This document shows, in pieces, positions 1 to 7,457 of a stretch of DNA of 14,231 nucleotides; the stretch's first letter is position 1, and every line of letters starts with the position of its first letter. The stretch comes from Burkholderiales bacterium (GTDB lineage: Bacteria > Pseudomonadota > Gammaproteobacteria > Burkholderiales > Burkholderiaceae_B). The stretch spans positions 1 through 14,231 of the forward strand of contig SXZD01000035.1 in the NCBI GenBank assembly GCA_005788065.1, written 5' to 3'. Position numbers and translations under genes: made by a program. The notes under the pieces are model-generated. The model had not been told where the DNA came from. It did not search any database and was given only the letters and a program-made list of their open reading frames with translations.

Positions 1-1
1 G

Positions 2-247
2 GAGGTCGCGCTGAAAAAGGAAAGTTTGAACCTCACCACAGTGACGCAACAAAAAGACAATCTTGAGCGAGATCTAAAAAGAGCCCGTGATGAATTGATT
101 TTGCTCAGACAGGAAAACGCCACCTTGGCTCATCAGAATCAGGAGTTGTCGACCCGTCAACGCTTGATGAATGAAGAACTGGTCAAGGCGGATGCCCAGA
201 TGGGTCTCATTAAAGACCTCTTGCTGCGTGAACGGGACGTATTGTGA
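2..247 (+). CDS. C-terminal coiled-coil fragment of a gene cut by the left edge
   Basis: The frame is open from base 2 to the TGA at 245-247 and has no stop before it, so this is the 3' end of a longer gene whose start lies outside the window. A TTG at base 26 is in frame, but nothing supports it as a real start. The visible 81 residues are strongly charged and have leucine, isoleucine or valine at roughly heptad spacing (for example KDNLERDLKRARDELILLRQ), which predicts a long alpha-helical coiled coil. Coiled-coil tails are common on glycosyltransferases, methyltransferases and chain-length regulators of O-antigen and exopolysaccharide loci. The enzymatic part is not visible, so I do not assign a function. 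Its stop overlaps the GTG start of the next gene in a GTGA, indicating co-transcription and probably translational coupling with the glycan genes downstream. Confidence 0.75.
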   Translation, partial: EVALKKESLNLTTVTQQKDNLERDLKRARDELILLRQENATLAHQNQELSTRQRLMNEELVKADAQMGLIKDLLLRERDVL

Positions 248-1365
248 AGCTCAACATGCTTGATCAGATTCCGGTTTCCAGGCACATCGTGTGTTTCTGG
301 AAGCAGAATGATCTTGGCGTGTACGGCCGGCGCGCAGACCGTTGGATCCGCTATTGGACCCAACACCCTGGCGTTGAAAGAATTTGGGTCGTAGAGCCGG
401 CCGTCGGTCGTATCCAGTTGCTCCGGATGCTGGAGAAATCGGTCAGTCAAGACAGGGTTGAATCAAGCGAATTCATCCTGTTGCTCAACCAGCTGTTGCG
501 CAAGGGGGGCGGGCAATGCGATACCGGAAAGATTCGATTCGTAACTGAACTCCACTGGGAGCAGGCGCATGCGGCAGTGGACGTGAATCGTTTGTCTGAG
601 CGGCTTCGTTCACAGGGTATGAATGCACCCATGGTCGTTTTGTGGCCTCTGTGCTCAATTGCAATTGAACAAATCGATTGTCTCAATCCATCCTTTGTGT
701 TGACCGATATTGTTGATGACCAGCGTCAATTCAAAAGTAACCAGGCGAGATTGTCTCTGATCCAGGAACAATACAGGCAACTGATGGCCAAATCAGATCT
801 CGTGATTTCCAACTCGCTGCCTCTGGTGCGCAATTTGGAGGACGAGTTTATGCGGTATGTTCAGCACGTTCCGAACGAATGGCTTCCGCCTGCACTTGCC
901 TCCGACAGCGTATCTGCAGTCCAGATTACTGCGTGTGATGAATACATGCGGAGCATTAAAACGGGGCGGGTAGCCGGGTACGTTGGCAACCTTCGTGAGC
1001 GCATTGATGTGGATCGTTTGGTCAATCTCATCAGCAACCGACAGGACTGGTCGTTCTGGTTTGTCGGACAGGCCTACAAAAGCGAGTTTTATGCGCGAGC
1101 AAAGCATTATTCAAATTGCAGGTTCTTCGGATCGATGCCGCGTGACCTCGCAATGACGGCCATGTCGCATTTTGATATCGCACTGGTTCCTTTTGTTGAT
1201 GACCCGCTTACCCGCAGCATGTCTTTGCTCAAGCTGGAGGAGTACAACTCGAAGGGCTTGGAGGTGCTGGACTTTCGCCAGATGAGCGACGCCCGGATTG
1301 ATCATCTTCTTGACGTATCTGTACACGCCATCGGAAAACCCGGACGGATTGGGGGTGGGTCATGA
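244..1365 (+). CDS. GT4-like glycosyltransferase with a short C-terminus
   Basis: This 373-residue protein resembles GT-B fold glycosyltransferases of the TuaH-like/GT4 kind, which move a sugar from a nucleotide donor onto a growing glycan on the cytoplasmic side. Visible landmarks are a stretch around residues 180-190 (KSDLVISNSLPLVRNLE) typical of the linker where these enzymes end their N-terminal domain. The start of the second Rossmann domain is at residues 245-249 (GYVGN), followed by IDVDRL and WSFWFVG. There is an FGSMPRDL segment, and then DIALVPF with DPLTRSMSLLKLEEY, where K330, E333 and Y334 match the K-x-x-E-Y nucleotide-sugar site. After that motif the usual GKPVV is absent and only about 40 residues remain, which is short for the family. 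The GTG start at 244 overlaps the upstream stop. An ATG at 256 is an alternative start. The stop overlaps the next start in an ATGA. Confidence 0.8.
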   Translation: MKLNMLDQIPVSRHIVCFWKQNDLGVYGRRADRWIRYWTQHPGVERIWVVEPAVGRIQLLRMLEKSVSQDRVESSEFILLLNQLLRKGGGQCDTGKIRFVTELHWEQAHAAVDVNRLSERLRSQGMNAPMVVLWPLCSIAIEQIDCLNPSFVLTDIVDDQRQFKSNQARLSLIQEQYRQLMAKSDLVISNSLPLVRNLEDEFMRYVQHVPNEWLPPALASDSVSAVQITACDEYMRSIKTGRVAGYVGNLRERIDVDRLVNLISNRQDWSFWFVGQAYKSEFYARAKHYSNCRFFGSMPRDLAMTAMSHFDIALVPFVDDPLTRSMSLLKLEEYNSKGLEVLDFRQMSDARIDHLLDVSVHAIGKPGRIGGGS

Positions 1366-2930
1366 TCAGGATGGCGTGGTTGTGGTTTAAAAGGCTATGG
1401 AGTGATCAGGGTAAGAATCAGGCACCATCCGACCTTGGCCGTATCGAGAAATCTGCCTCTGAAACAGACAACTTGCAGATTGCAATGGATGCGGTTTCAA
1501 GCACTGAAGACAGCGATGCCGGCACGCTGGTACCTTGTGATGAACAATTGCTCGACCGTTGCCGTATGCAGTGGCAAATCGGAGACTGGGCGTCGCTGAG
1601 CAAGCTGCAGCGGGATGATTTGCAGCATCATCCGGAGCGCGCCAAGCTTGCATTGCTGGCGGCTGCCGGACGTGCGCAGACCGAAGACATCAATGGATCT
1701 GCAAGTTATCTGCGACTGGCGTTAGACTGGGGGGCAAGTCGGCAGTTGGCCAATCAGATCATGGTGGCCGGTGTCTACAATAATCTTGGATGTGCTGCGG
1801 CGCTGGGCGGCCGCGGCGAGATGATGCACCGTCTCTTCGTGCAGTCGGTTTCAACAGGAGCTGCGTTGAAGCCGGATGATCTTCTGGTGCAGGTGCGCAT
1901 GAAGCAACAGCTTGCGCAGATAACGGTTCCCGGCCTTGAGCTGTCCTTGCAGGCTGAGACAAAGCCGCCCGTTTTTCGCAGCCCGCAAGCGGCTTCAGAA
2001 TCGCTTCGTCCGTCGGAAAGTGTGCGCCACGCAATGACAGCGGCTGCTGATGCGCTGCGCCTGCATGACACTCAGGCCGCATTCAGCCATGCGCAAACAG
2101 CATTGGGACACTGGCTCGATGCTGAGCGTGCGGTTCAATTCGCAACGACCCCGCTTGACACAGCCGCAGGCAAGACTGTCTTCCTGCATGTTGAAGGTGA
2201 CTATATTCCTCAAAAAATCAGGAATGAAAAGCGTTTCTATGAGCCTGAGTTCCTCGAGTTGCTTTCAGGTTTGCACCAGACGGGAGGAACGTTTGTGGAT
2301 GTCGGAGCCAATATCGGCAATCACAGCATTTATTTTGCCAAAGTCGTCGGTGCTCCTGTGATTGCCATTGAACCGGCTCCTGACAACCACGTCTGTCTGG
2401 CCGTCAATGCAGCGCTCAATGCTCCAAACGTCAGTGTCCAGTGTCTGAGCGTCGCAGTGGGAGACACGCAGGGCCATGTGGAACTCGAGATGGGCGTAGG
2501 AGGCAACTATGGTTCCTTTACTTTCAATGCCACGCTGAATCCCGAGTTCAAGAGCGATCAAAAGCGGCATGTATGCCGGGTTGTACAAACAACGCTGGAT
2601 GACGCTCTGCTGCCGATGTTTGGAGAGGGTGCCGTTCCATCGATTGTCAAAATTGACGTGGAAGGAATGGAGATCCAAGTGATTCGGGGCGCACAAACGC
2701 TGTTGGAAACGTACAGGCCCGTGGTGGCTGTGGAGTGTTTCACTCACGCATTTTTTCTCGATGTGGAGCGTGAACTCAGTCGCCTCGATTATTTTCCGCT
2801 CGAGACGTTGAACGCGACACCCACCTTTACTTTTGTGAATCGCCGTAACAGCAGGCATCTCTCGGTTCTTGAGATGCGTTTGCGTCAAAACTGCATCAAG
2901 CAGGCCAGACGGAACAAAAATTATGTCTGA
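1362..2930 (+). CDS. FkbM-family SAM-dependent methyltransferase with N-terminal helical domain
   Basis: This is a 522-residue protein with two parts. Residues about 270-500 are a FkbM-type methyltransferase domain. The SAM-binding motif I is FVDVGANIG at 311-319, the acidic ribose-binding residue lies in AIEP at 335-338, and IVKIDVEGMEIQVIRGA from residue 428 is the family signature. FkbM domains usually O-methylate sugars or polyketides, so here it probably methylates a sugar of the glycan built by the neighbours. Residues about 60-165 form a helical, TPR-like segment (GDWASLSKLQ, SYLRLALDWGA, VAGVYNNLGCAA) that may bind a partner protein. Residues about 210-260 add a further helical stretch. 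The ATG at 1362 overlaps the previous stop and follows a G-rich stretch (GGGGGTGGG, from 1350). The acceptor sugar cannot be told from sequence. Confidence 0.9.
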   Translation: MIRMAWLWFKRLWSDQGKNQAPSDLGRIEKSASETDNLQIAMDAVSSTEDSDAGTLVPCDEQLLDRCRMQWQIGDWASLSKLQRDDLQHHPERAKLALLAAAGRAQTEDINGSASYLRLALDWGASRQLANQIMVAGVYNNLGCAAALGGRGEMMHRLFVQSVSTGAALKPDDLLVQVRMKQQLAQITVPGLELSLQAETKPPVFRSPQAASESLRPSESVRHAMTAAADALRLHDTQAAFSHAQTALGHWLDAERAVQFATTPLDTAAGKTVFLHVEGDYIPQKIRNEKRFYEPEFLELLSGLHQTGGTFVDVGANIGNHSIYFAKVVGAPVIAIEPAPDNHVCLAVNAALNAPNVSVQCLSVAVGDTQGHVELEMGVGGNYGSFTFNATLNPEFKSDQKRHVCRVVQTTLDDALLPMFGEGAVPSIVKIDVEGMEIQVIRGAQTLLETYRPVVAVECFTHAFFLDVERELSRLDYFPLETLNATPTFTFVNRRNSRHLSVLEMRLRQNCIKQARRNKNYV

Positions 2931-2960
2931 TATGAAAAGTCGCACCAGAAAGTCATGTGA

Positions 2961-2967
2961 AAGGGAG
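2961..2967 (+). promoter_or_regulatory. Ribosome binding site selecting the GTG start at 2973
   Basis: The purine run AAGGGAG ends five bases before GTG at 2973. No ATG in a suitable place competes with it, so it supports the GTG start. It lies in the 42-base gap after the methyltransferase stop, one of the longer gaps in this gene run. Confidence 0.6.
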
Positions 2968-2972
2968 CCCAC

Positions 2973-4133
2973 GTGCGTAAGGTTCTGATGATATCGGTTG
3001 ATTTTCTGCCCAAGCTGGGAGGAGTGTCACTGATGGCGCACCACGTTGCCAATTCGATGGTCAGCAACGGCAATGATGTTCTCATGCTTGCACCTAAAGG
3101 GGCCTGTACCCCTAAAGACTATGTGAGGCTCTATGGTTTGATTGAGGACTTTCAGTCGCAAACCCGCCTGCGGGAGGGAGCCGCTTCAATTGCAGAGGAG
3201 AAAAGACTCGTCACGCTGATCGAGCAGATCTGCAGGCATCACGATGTGACCGACATTGTCTGCATGCATCCCTTCTACTATGCGTGGCCGGCAGTAGAGG
3301 TGGCCAGAAAGCTGAACATTGCCTGTGGTGTTTATTTTCACGGTTTCGAGTTTTTCAGCCAATTGCTGCGCGTTGGAACATTCAAGCAGCCGCCTGCCGT
3401 CCAGGATATGACGCAATTGCCATGGAAGGTTTACGCCTGCGTCAGGGACAGTAGCCGCATTTTTGTGAACAGCAGTTACACCAAGACACTTATCCAACAA
3501 GCGACAGGCCGGGGAGACATCGTAGCCACCGGGTGCGGTCTGGAGAATGAGATCATCGATCGCTATGCCGATCGCAGGCCTAATCTGCTTCAATCCTCAT
3601 GCGAGACAATCCGTTTCGCTTATGTAGGTCGACTGGTCAAGTCCAAGCGCGTCGACCGGTTGATTTTGTGGTGCGCAAAGTCGCCAAGGTTTTCTGCGAC
3701 CATTATCGGCGATGGACCGGAGCGCGAGAGTCTTGTGTCTCTTGTTGCGCAACATGGGCTTGATGGCCGCGTGAAGTTTGCCGGTTCCGTGACCGAGCAG
3801 GAGAAGTATCAGATCCTTGAGCAAACCGACTTCATTGCTTTGCTCTCGGAGGAAAATCATGAGACCGGCAATGTGGAGGGTTTTGGTATCGCTCTGATTG
3901 AAGGGGCAGCAGCTGGAGCCATACCGTTTTCATCGGGAACGGGCGGTATGGTTGATATCGTTCGCCACGGCGATACGGGTTTCGTGCAGGATGCGTTGGT
4001 AGATGCGCAGGAGCTAGTACAGTTCTGTTCGGATAGGCCGAGAATCGAGGCCATGGGTAACCGCCTCAAAACTGATCTGGCAGACCGGTTTAACTGGAAC
4101 AAGATTGCCCAGACAGTACTGGATGTGATTTGA
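2973..4133 (+). CDS. GT4-family glycosyltransferase
   Basis: This 386-residue protein is a typical retaining GT-B enzyme of family GT4. The N-terminal Rossmann strand is followed by the glycine-rich acceptor loop (DFLPKLGGVSLMAHHVA), and HGFEFF lies in the central part of the N-domain. The second domain opens with YVGRLVKSKR at residues 217-226. It continues with IGDGPERE, then a GRVKFAG strand, and the E-x7-E donor-site signature EGFGIALIE at residues 302-310, followed by GTGGMVDIV and HGDTGFV. All expected parts are present and the length is normal. It probably adds one hexose or hexosamine to the lipid-linked glycan in the cytoplasm. Donor and acceptor are not predictable. It starts with GTG behind a good ribosome binding site and is separated from the next gene by a single base. 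Confidence 0.92.
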   Translation: MRKVLMISVDFLPKLGGVSLMAHHVANSMVSNGNDVLMLAPKGACTPKDYVRLYGLIEDFQSQTRLREGAASIAEEKRLVTLIEQICRHHDVTDIVCMHPFYYAWPAVEVARKLNIACGVYFHGFEFFSQLLRVGTFKQPPAVQDMTQLPWKVYACVRDSSRIFVNSSYTKTLIQQATGRGDIVATGCGLENEIIDRYADRRPNLLQSSCETIRFAYVGRLVKSKRVDRLILWCAKSPRFSATIIGDGPERESLVSLVAQHGLDGRVKFAGSVTEQEKYQILEQTDFIALLSEENHETGNVEGFGIALIEGAAAGAIPFSSGTGGMVDIVRHGDTGFVQDALVDAQELVQFCSDRPRIEAMGNRLKTDLADRFNWNKIAQTVLDVI

Positions 4134-4134
4134 C

Positions 4135-5529
4135 ATGAGAGTACGACATTTTTTTGAACCCGATCTGCTTGTTGTCAGCGAAACCTATCCGCCTTATTCG
4201 GTTGGCGGAGCGGAGACAAGCTTGCACATCGTTCTGAAGCAGCTCTCCGTGCGCATGCGGCTGAACGTGATCTCCCTGTACGATGGCGCACTGCCCAAGC
4301 TTGAGCAGGTAGATGGAGTCAATGTGGTGTTCTTGCCCAAGGGACCTGCATCCGAAAAAGATCTGCGCGCAAGTCTGATCGTGAGCCTGCGCCATCTTTA
4401 TCTCCTGTTGTGCATGGAGCCCGGCCAGAGCCCTGCAGAGCCCGACATATTTGAAATGATTTACATGCGTACGGCACGGGGTTTGAAGCACGCTCACTTT
4501 GACGTAAACAAAGACTATCGCGATCTGGCTGATTCGTTTTCTCGTGCGCTGGTACATGAAACGCTGCGTGTTCTCAAGCCGGTTCGTGTGCACGCCGATA
4601 ACTACCGTGCGGCGGCCCTTTGCTGGGGCATGTCAGCCTTCTTCAGCGGGCAGAGTAGCGTTATGATCCGAGACAACCGGTTCGTATGCGCACGGTCCAA
4701 CAACAGTATGGTCGTGGGCGGCAAGATCTGTGCGTCTTGCGACCGTTCCTGTGCTGCCGAGGATAGTCCGAAGGACGTGGAGGGCAAAAAGTCGGAACTG
4801 AAAAAGATTCAGGACTTCCGATCAAAAATGATTGCCGGGTACAAACGCGTGCTGGTTACGGGTCCCCACCTGAAGCGGATCACAGAGGAGCATCTTGGGA
4901 TAAAGGCCCGTATCGTTCGCAATCCCTCAGATGATGTGCAAATGGTCGACAGCATGATTTCGGTCGTGGCGCAGACGCCCGGCCGCAGCGTGGTTGTCAT
5001 CGGTATGCTTAATGAAAACAAGGGACAATTGCCCTTTGTCAAAAAGTACATTGACTATTTGCGGGCCGGTCCCCAACCATTTGTCACCTTCCATTTTGCC
5101 GGTCGCGGAGATCGTATCCGCAAGCAGATTGAATCCCTGATGGAAAAGGAGAAGCGATTTGCCGTTGTATTCCACGATTTTCTGGGGCGTGAGGACTTGT
5201 TCCGTTTGATCCGGTCATCGCATGTGGTGGCTTGCCCGACCATTTGGCCCGAACCCTTCGGACGGGTGCCACTGGAGGCCGGATTGTGCGGGCGACCGAT
5301 TGTCTCTTTTGCCGTGGGCGGTTTGCCTGGCAGTATCCAGCATGAAAAAACAGGCTTTCTGGTCAAGCCCGGTGATTACCGCGCCTTTTTCGACCATCAG
5401 CAGAAGCTTCTGGATGATCCTGAAATGGCCTATGCTTTTGGTTCGGCAGGCAGGGAATTCATCTGCTCGACATACTCGGTGGACGCTTCCTGTCGCGAGC
5501 TTGAAGCACAGTTGGGCCTGTCGGAATAG
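4135..5529 (+). CDS. GT4-family glycosyltransferase with a cysteine cluster
   Basis: This 464-residue protein is a second GT4-type enzyme. The N-terminus has the family start (DLLVVSETYPPYSVGGAE), where the PPYSVGGAE loop contacts the acceptor. The catalytic C-domain has VVVIGMLNENKGQ, then FHFAGRGDR, VVFHDFLGREDL, and the E-x7-E signature EPFGRVPLE at residues 373-381, followed by VGGLPGSI and KTGFLV. Between the two domains lies C199-x2-C202-x3-C206 (KICASCDRSC). A comparable cysteine cluster is seen in a subset of GT4 enzymes from exopolysaccharide loci and could bind a metal or hold the domains together. The protein is about 70 residues longer than its neighbour at 2973, mostly because of the inter-domain insert. 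It likely acts in the same assembly line. The sugar specificity is unknown. Confidence 0.9.
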   Translation: MRVRHFFEPDLLVVSETYPPYSVGGAETSLHIVLKQLSVRMRLNVISLYDGALPKLEQVDGVNVVFLPKGPASEKDLRASLIVSLRHLYLLLCMEPGQSPAEPDIFEMIYMRTARGLKHAHFDVNKDYRDLADSFSRALVHETLRVLKPVRVHADNYRAAALCWGMSAFFSGQSSVMIRDNRFVCARSNNSMVVGGKICASCDRSCAAEDSPKDVEGKKSELKKIQDFRSKMIAGYKRVLVTGPHLKRITEEHLGIKARIVRNPSDDVQMVDSMISVVAQTPGRSVVVIGMLNENKGQLPFVKKYIDYLRAGPQPFVTFHFAGRGDRIRKQIESLMEKEKRFAVVFHDFLGREDLFRLIRSSHVVACPTIWPEPFGRVPLEAGLCGRPIVSFAVGGLPGSIQHEKTGFLVKPGDYRAFFDHQQKLLDDPEMAYAFGSAGREFICSTYSVDASCRELEAQLGLSE

Positions 5530-5556
5530 TTATAAGAAATGGATGGGGTTGCCGGC

Positions 5557-6264
5557 ATGAAGTACAGCGTTCCATTTACTGAACTTCTGGGGCCAGATGT
5601 TCGGGGATTTGACGATAGCTGCATTGTTGAGGTCGATGATGTTGATGCGCTGAAGTTGCGGTTGGAGGCTGGCGCCATCAAGCTGCGCCGTGGCGGCGGC
5701 ACGCCTGTTGTCGACAATGTTCGCATCCGTCTGGAGTCTTTGCCAAACATCAACTTTTCAATTTGCGGGTCCCGCAGTTCTTTTGTGTTTGGCGCTTCAG
5801 TCAAGGGAAGCTACAACGTGACCGCCTATGGAGACTCCACCCTTGAGGTGGGTGCGCATACGACGTCGAATGGATCGCGTTATTTTCTGAGCAACAGCAG
5901 CGTCAGATTGGGTGAAGACTGCATGCTGTCGGATGAGGTGCTCTTTCAGGCGTCCGATCAGCACGGAATCATTGATATCAAGGAGCATCGCATCATCAAC
6001 GATGCGCACAAAACCATCGCACTGGGTAATCACGTCTGGATTGCGCGGTCGGTGTCCGTCATGCCCGGTGTTCAGATTGGAAAAGGCAGTATCGTGGGGG
6101 CCTGCTCTGTGGTTACGCGCAATCTGGCTGATTGCACCCTGTCAGTGGGTGTGCCTGCAAGGGTGGTGAAGGAGGGGGTCAGTTGGAGCCGCCATGCCGA
6201 TCGGATCGATGCCAGAAGCGAGACCTTCCTTCAGCATCTGTCCGCACTTTCGCCTCAGCCATGA
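5557..6264 (+). CDS. Left-handed beta-helix (hexapeptide repeat) acyltransferase
   Basis: This protein of about 235 residues belongs to the WbbJ/LbetaH-like acyltransferases, which put acetyl or other acyl groups on sugars as trimers. The last 110 residues show the repeated hexapeptide pattern: ALGNHVWIA, VMPGVQIGKGSIVGACSVVT and VGVPARVV. Two histidines in typical active-site settings are H136 in SDQHGIID and H159 in GNHVWIA. The first 60 residues are not repeat-like and are not recognised. I prefer the ATG at 5557 because the G-rich GGATGGGG (5541-5548) sits 8 bases before it. The in-frame ATG at 5539 would add six residues but has only a poor, too-close purine run. The gene is last in the plus-strand run and its final 10 bases overlap the convergent gene. 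It most likely O-acetylates the glycan made by the upstream transferases. Confidence 0.88.
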   Translation: MKYSVPFTELLGPDVRGFDDSCIVEVDDVDALKLRLEAGAIKLRRGGGTPVVDNVRIRLESLPNINFSICGSRSSFVFGASVKGSYNVTAYGDSTLEVGAHTTSNGSRYFLSNSSVRLGEDCMLSDEVLFQASDQHGIIDIKEHRIINDAHKTIALGNHVWIARSVSVMPGVQIGKGSIVGACSVVTRNLADCTLSVGVPARVVKEGVSWSRHADRIDARSETFLQHLSALSPQP

Positions 6265-7388
6265 CGGACGAGTCTGAGCAGATTGTCGCAAAAATCTTCC
6301 TGCCTGCTTTTCAAATGACCGGATTGCTGTGACCTCAGAAGTTCAGGGTTGCAGGCAATCTTGCCCAGAGCGTCAATCAAAGATGCAGGGTTCGGTTCAT
6401 ACGATGGTGCCAACCGGACGTGTCCGGTCAGTTTTGCATCAATCCGCAACGACGCGGGATCAAGCATGTCCTGCATGGGATCGCCGCGCGTGGCTAGAAC
6501 ATAACAGCCACGATGAAGGGCTTCGAGCAAGCCCAGTCCGAAACCCTCAAATCGACTGGGATAGAGCACAACGTCTGCCTTGTCGTACAGTTCCATGATC
6601 TTGTCCCTGGACTGCAGAAATCCGCGGCTTGATTTGATCTCCAGATTGGCACGGCTTGGGACGGCATCCAGCGCAGAATGCGGCTCGTTGGATTTGATGA
6701 AGACCTTCAGTTTTGGAAAGCTGTGTGGCCATTGACCAAGTGCATTGGCCACGATGTCACTGCCCCTGCGATCGCGGAATCCATGATTGCCCGCGTTGTA
6801 GAGTACCCGGATGGGATGCGCTGGTCGGCGTAGGCTATGGTCGCGCGTCCGCACTGCATCGGGAATCGACCACCTCAGCAGGTCCGATGTGATGCCATTT
6901 TCCGCAAGCCGTCTTTGAATGCTTTCGCTGCGCGCCACGCACACAACTCGCTGTCCATATGATCTGAGTTGCTTGATCCACGGTTTGGTATCGTCAGCGT
7001 AAGGATCCAATGTGGCCCATTCCAGATTTGGAATGTAGAGAATCCGCTTTGTTTTGGGGCTACGGAAGACCAGATCAAGAAGAGATGGATTCAGCGCCTC
7101 CAGGATGACAACACAATCCAGCTTTGCAAGCCAGTCGGTCATGGTCAGTTTTACTGGGAGTCTGGCGCAGTTGGACGGATGAACAAGCTCCAAGGTCTCG
7201 TTCGTGCATGCAGCGTAATCTTTTGTGTACAGATTCTCGCGAACCTTGATCACAGAGGATGAGAGTCCCCTGATGCCACTCAATGCCCAGCAAATGGTTT
7301 CTGCGTCCCTGAAAAGACCGCCTTCGGGACGGTCGGGGGCAATGATGCCCACTTCGGTCGATCGCGCAGGAGAGTCTGTCATGGTCAT
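6255..7388 (-). CDS. GT4-family glycosyltransferase, convergent to the acyltransferase gene
   Basis: This 377-residue protein is a GT-B glycosyltransferase. It has a short N-domain (EVGIIAPDRPEGGLFRDAE), then YIPNLEW in the middle, and a second domain with VLYNAGNHGFRDRRGSDI, VFIKSNEP and DVVLYPSRFEGFGLGLLEA. The E-x7-E donor motif is E281 to E289. RVLYNAGNHG replaces the more usual VGR entry strand, seen in more distant GT4 members. The ATG at 7388 is chosen; the frame extends to a TTG at 7403 and there is another ATG at 7382. None has a strong ribosome binding site, so the exact start is uncertain. It lies 69 bases after the DUF1501 gene on the same strand. It could be co-transcribed with it or be a glycan gene that was inverted relative to its neighbours. 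Confidence 0.85.
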   Translation of the reverse strand: MTMTDSPARSTEVGIIAPDRPEGGLFRDAETICWALSGIRGLSSSVIKVRENLYTKDYAACTNETLELVHPSNCARLPVKLTMTDWLAKLDCVVILEALNPSLLDLVFRSPKTKRILYIPNLEWATLDPYADDTKPWIKQLRSYGQRVVCVARSESIQRRLAENGITSDLLRWSIPDAVRTRDHSLRRPAHPIRVLYNAGNHGFRDRRGSDIVANALGQWPHSFPKLKVFIKSNEPHSALDAVPSRANLEIKSSRGFLQSRDKIMELYDKADVVLYPSRFEGFGLGLLEALHRGCYVLATRGDPMQDMLDPASLRIDAKLTGHVRLAPSYEPNPASLIDALGKIACNPELLRSQQSGHLKSRQEDFCDNLLRLVRHG

Positions 7389-7457
7389 TGGAAAGGATTT
7401 CAAAAAGCCGGCTGCATACTTGATGAGCGTGTCTTCAACCAGGATCGCAGCATGTCC

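Noticed and set aside
2265..2972. Minus-strand open frame of 235 codons
   Set aside because: It is a shadow of the FkbM methyltransferase gene, and its product shows no domain.
3096..3115. Hairpin AGGGG/CCCCT with loop CCTGTA
   Set aside because: It is inside a glycosyltransferase coding region, has no T-run, and such short stems are expected by chance.
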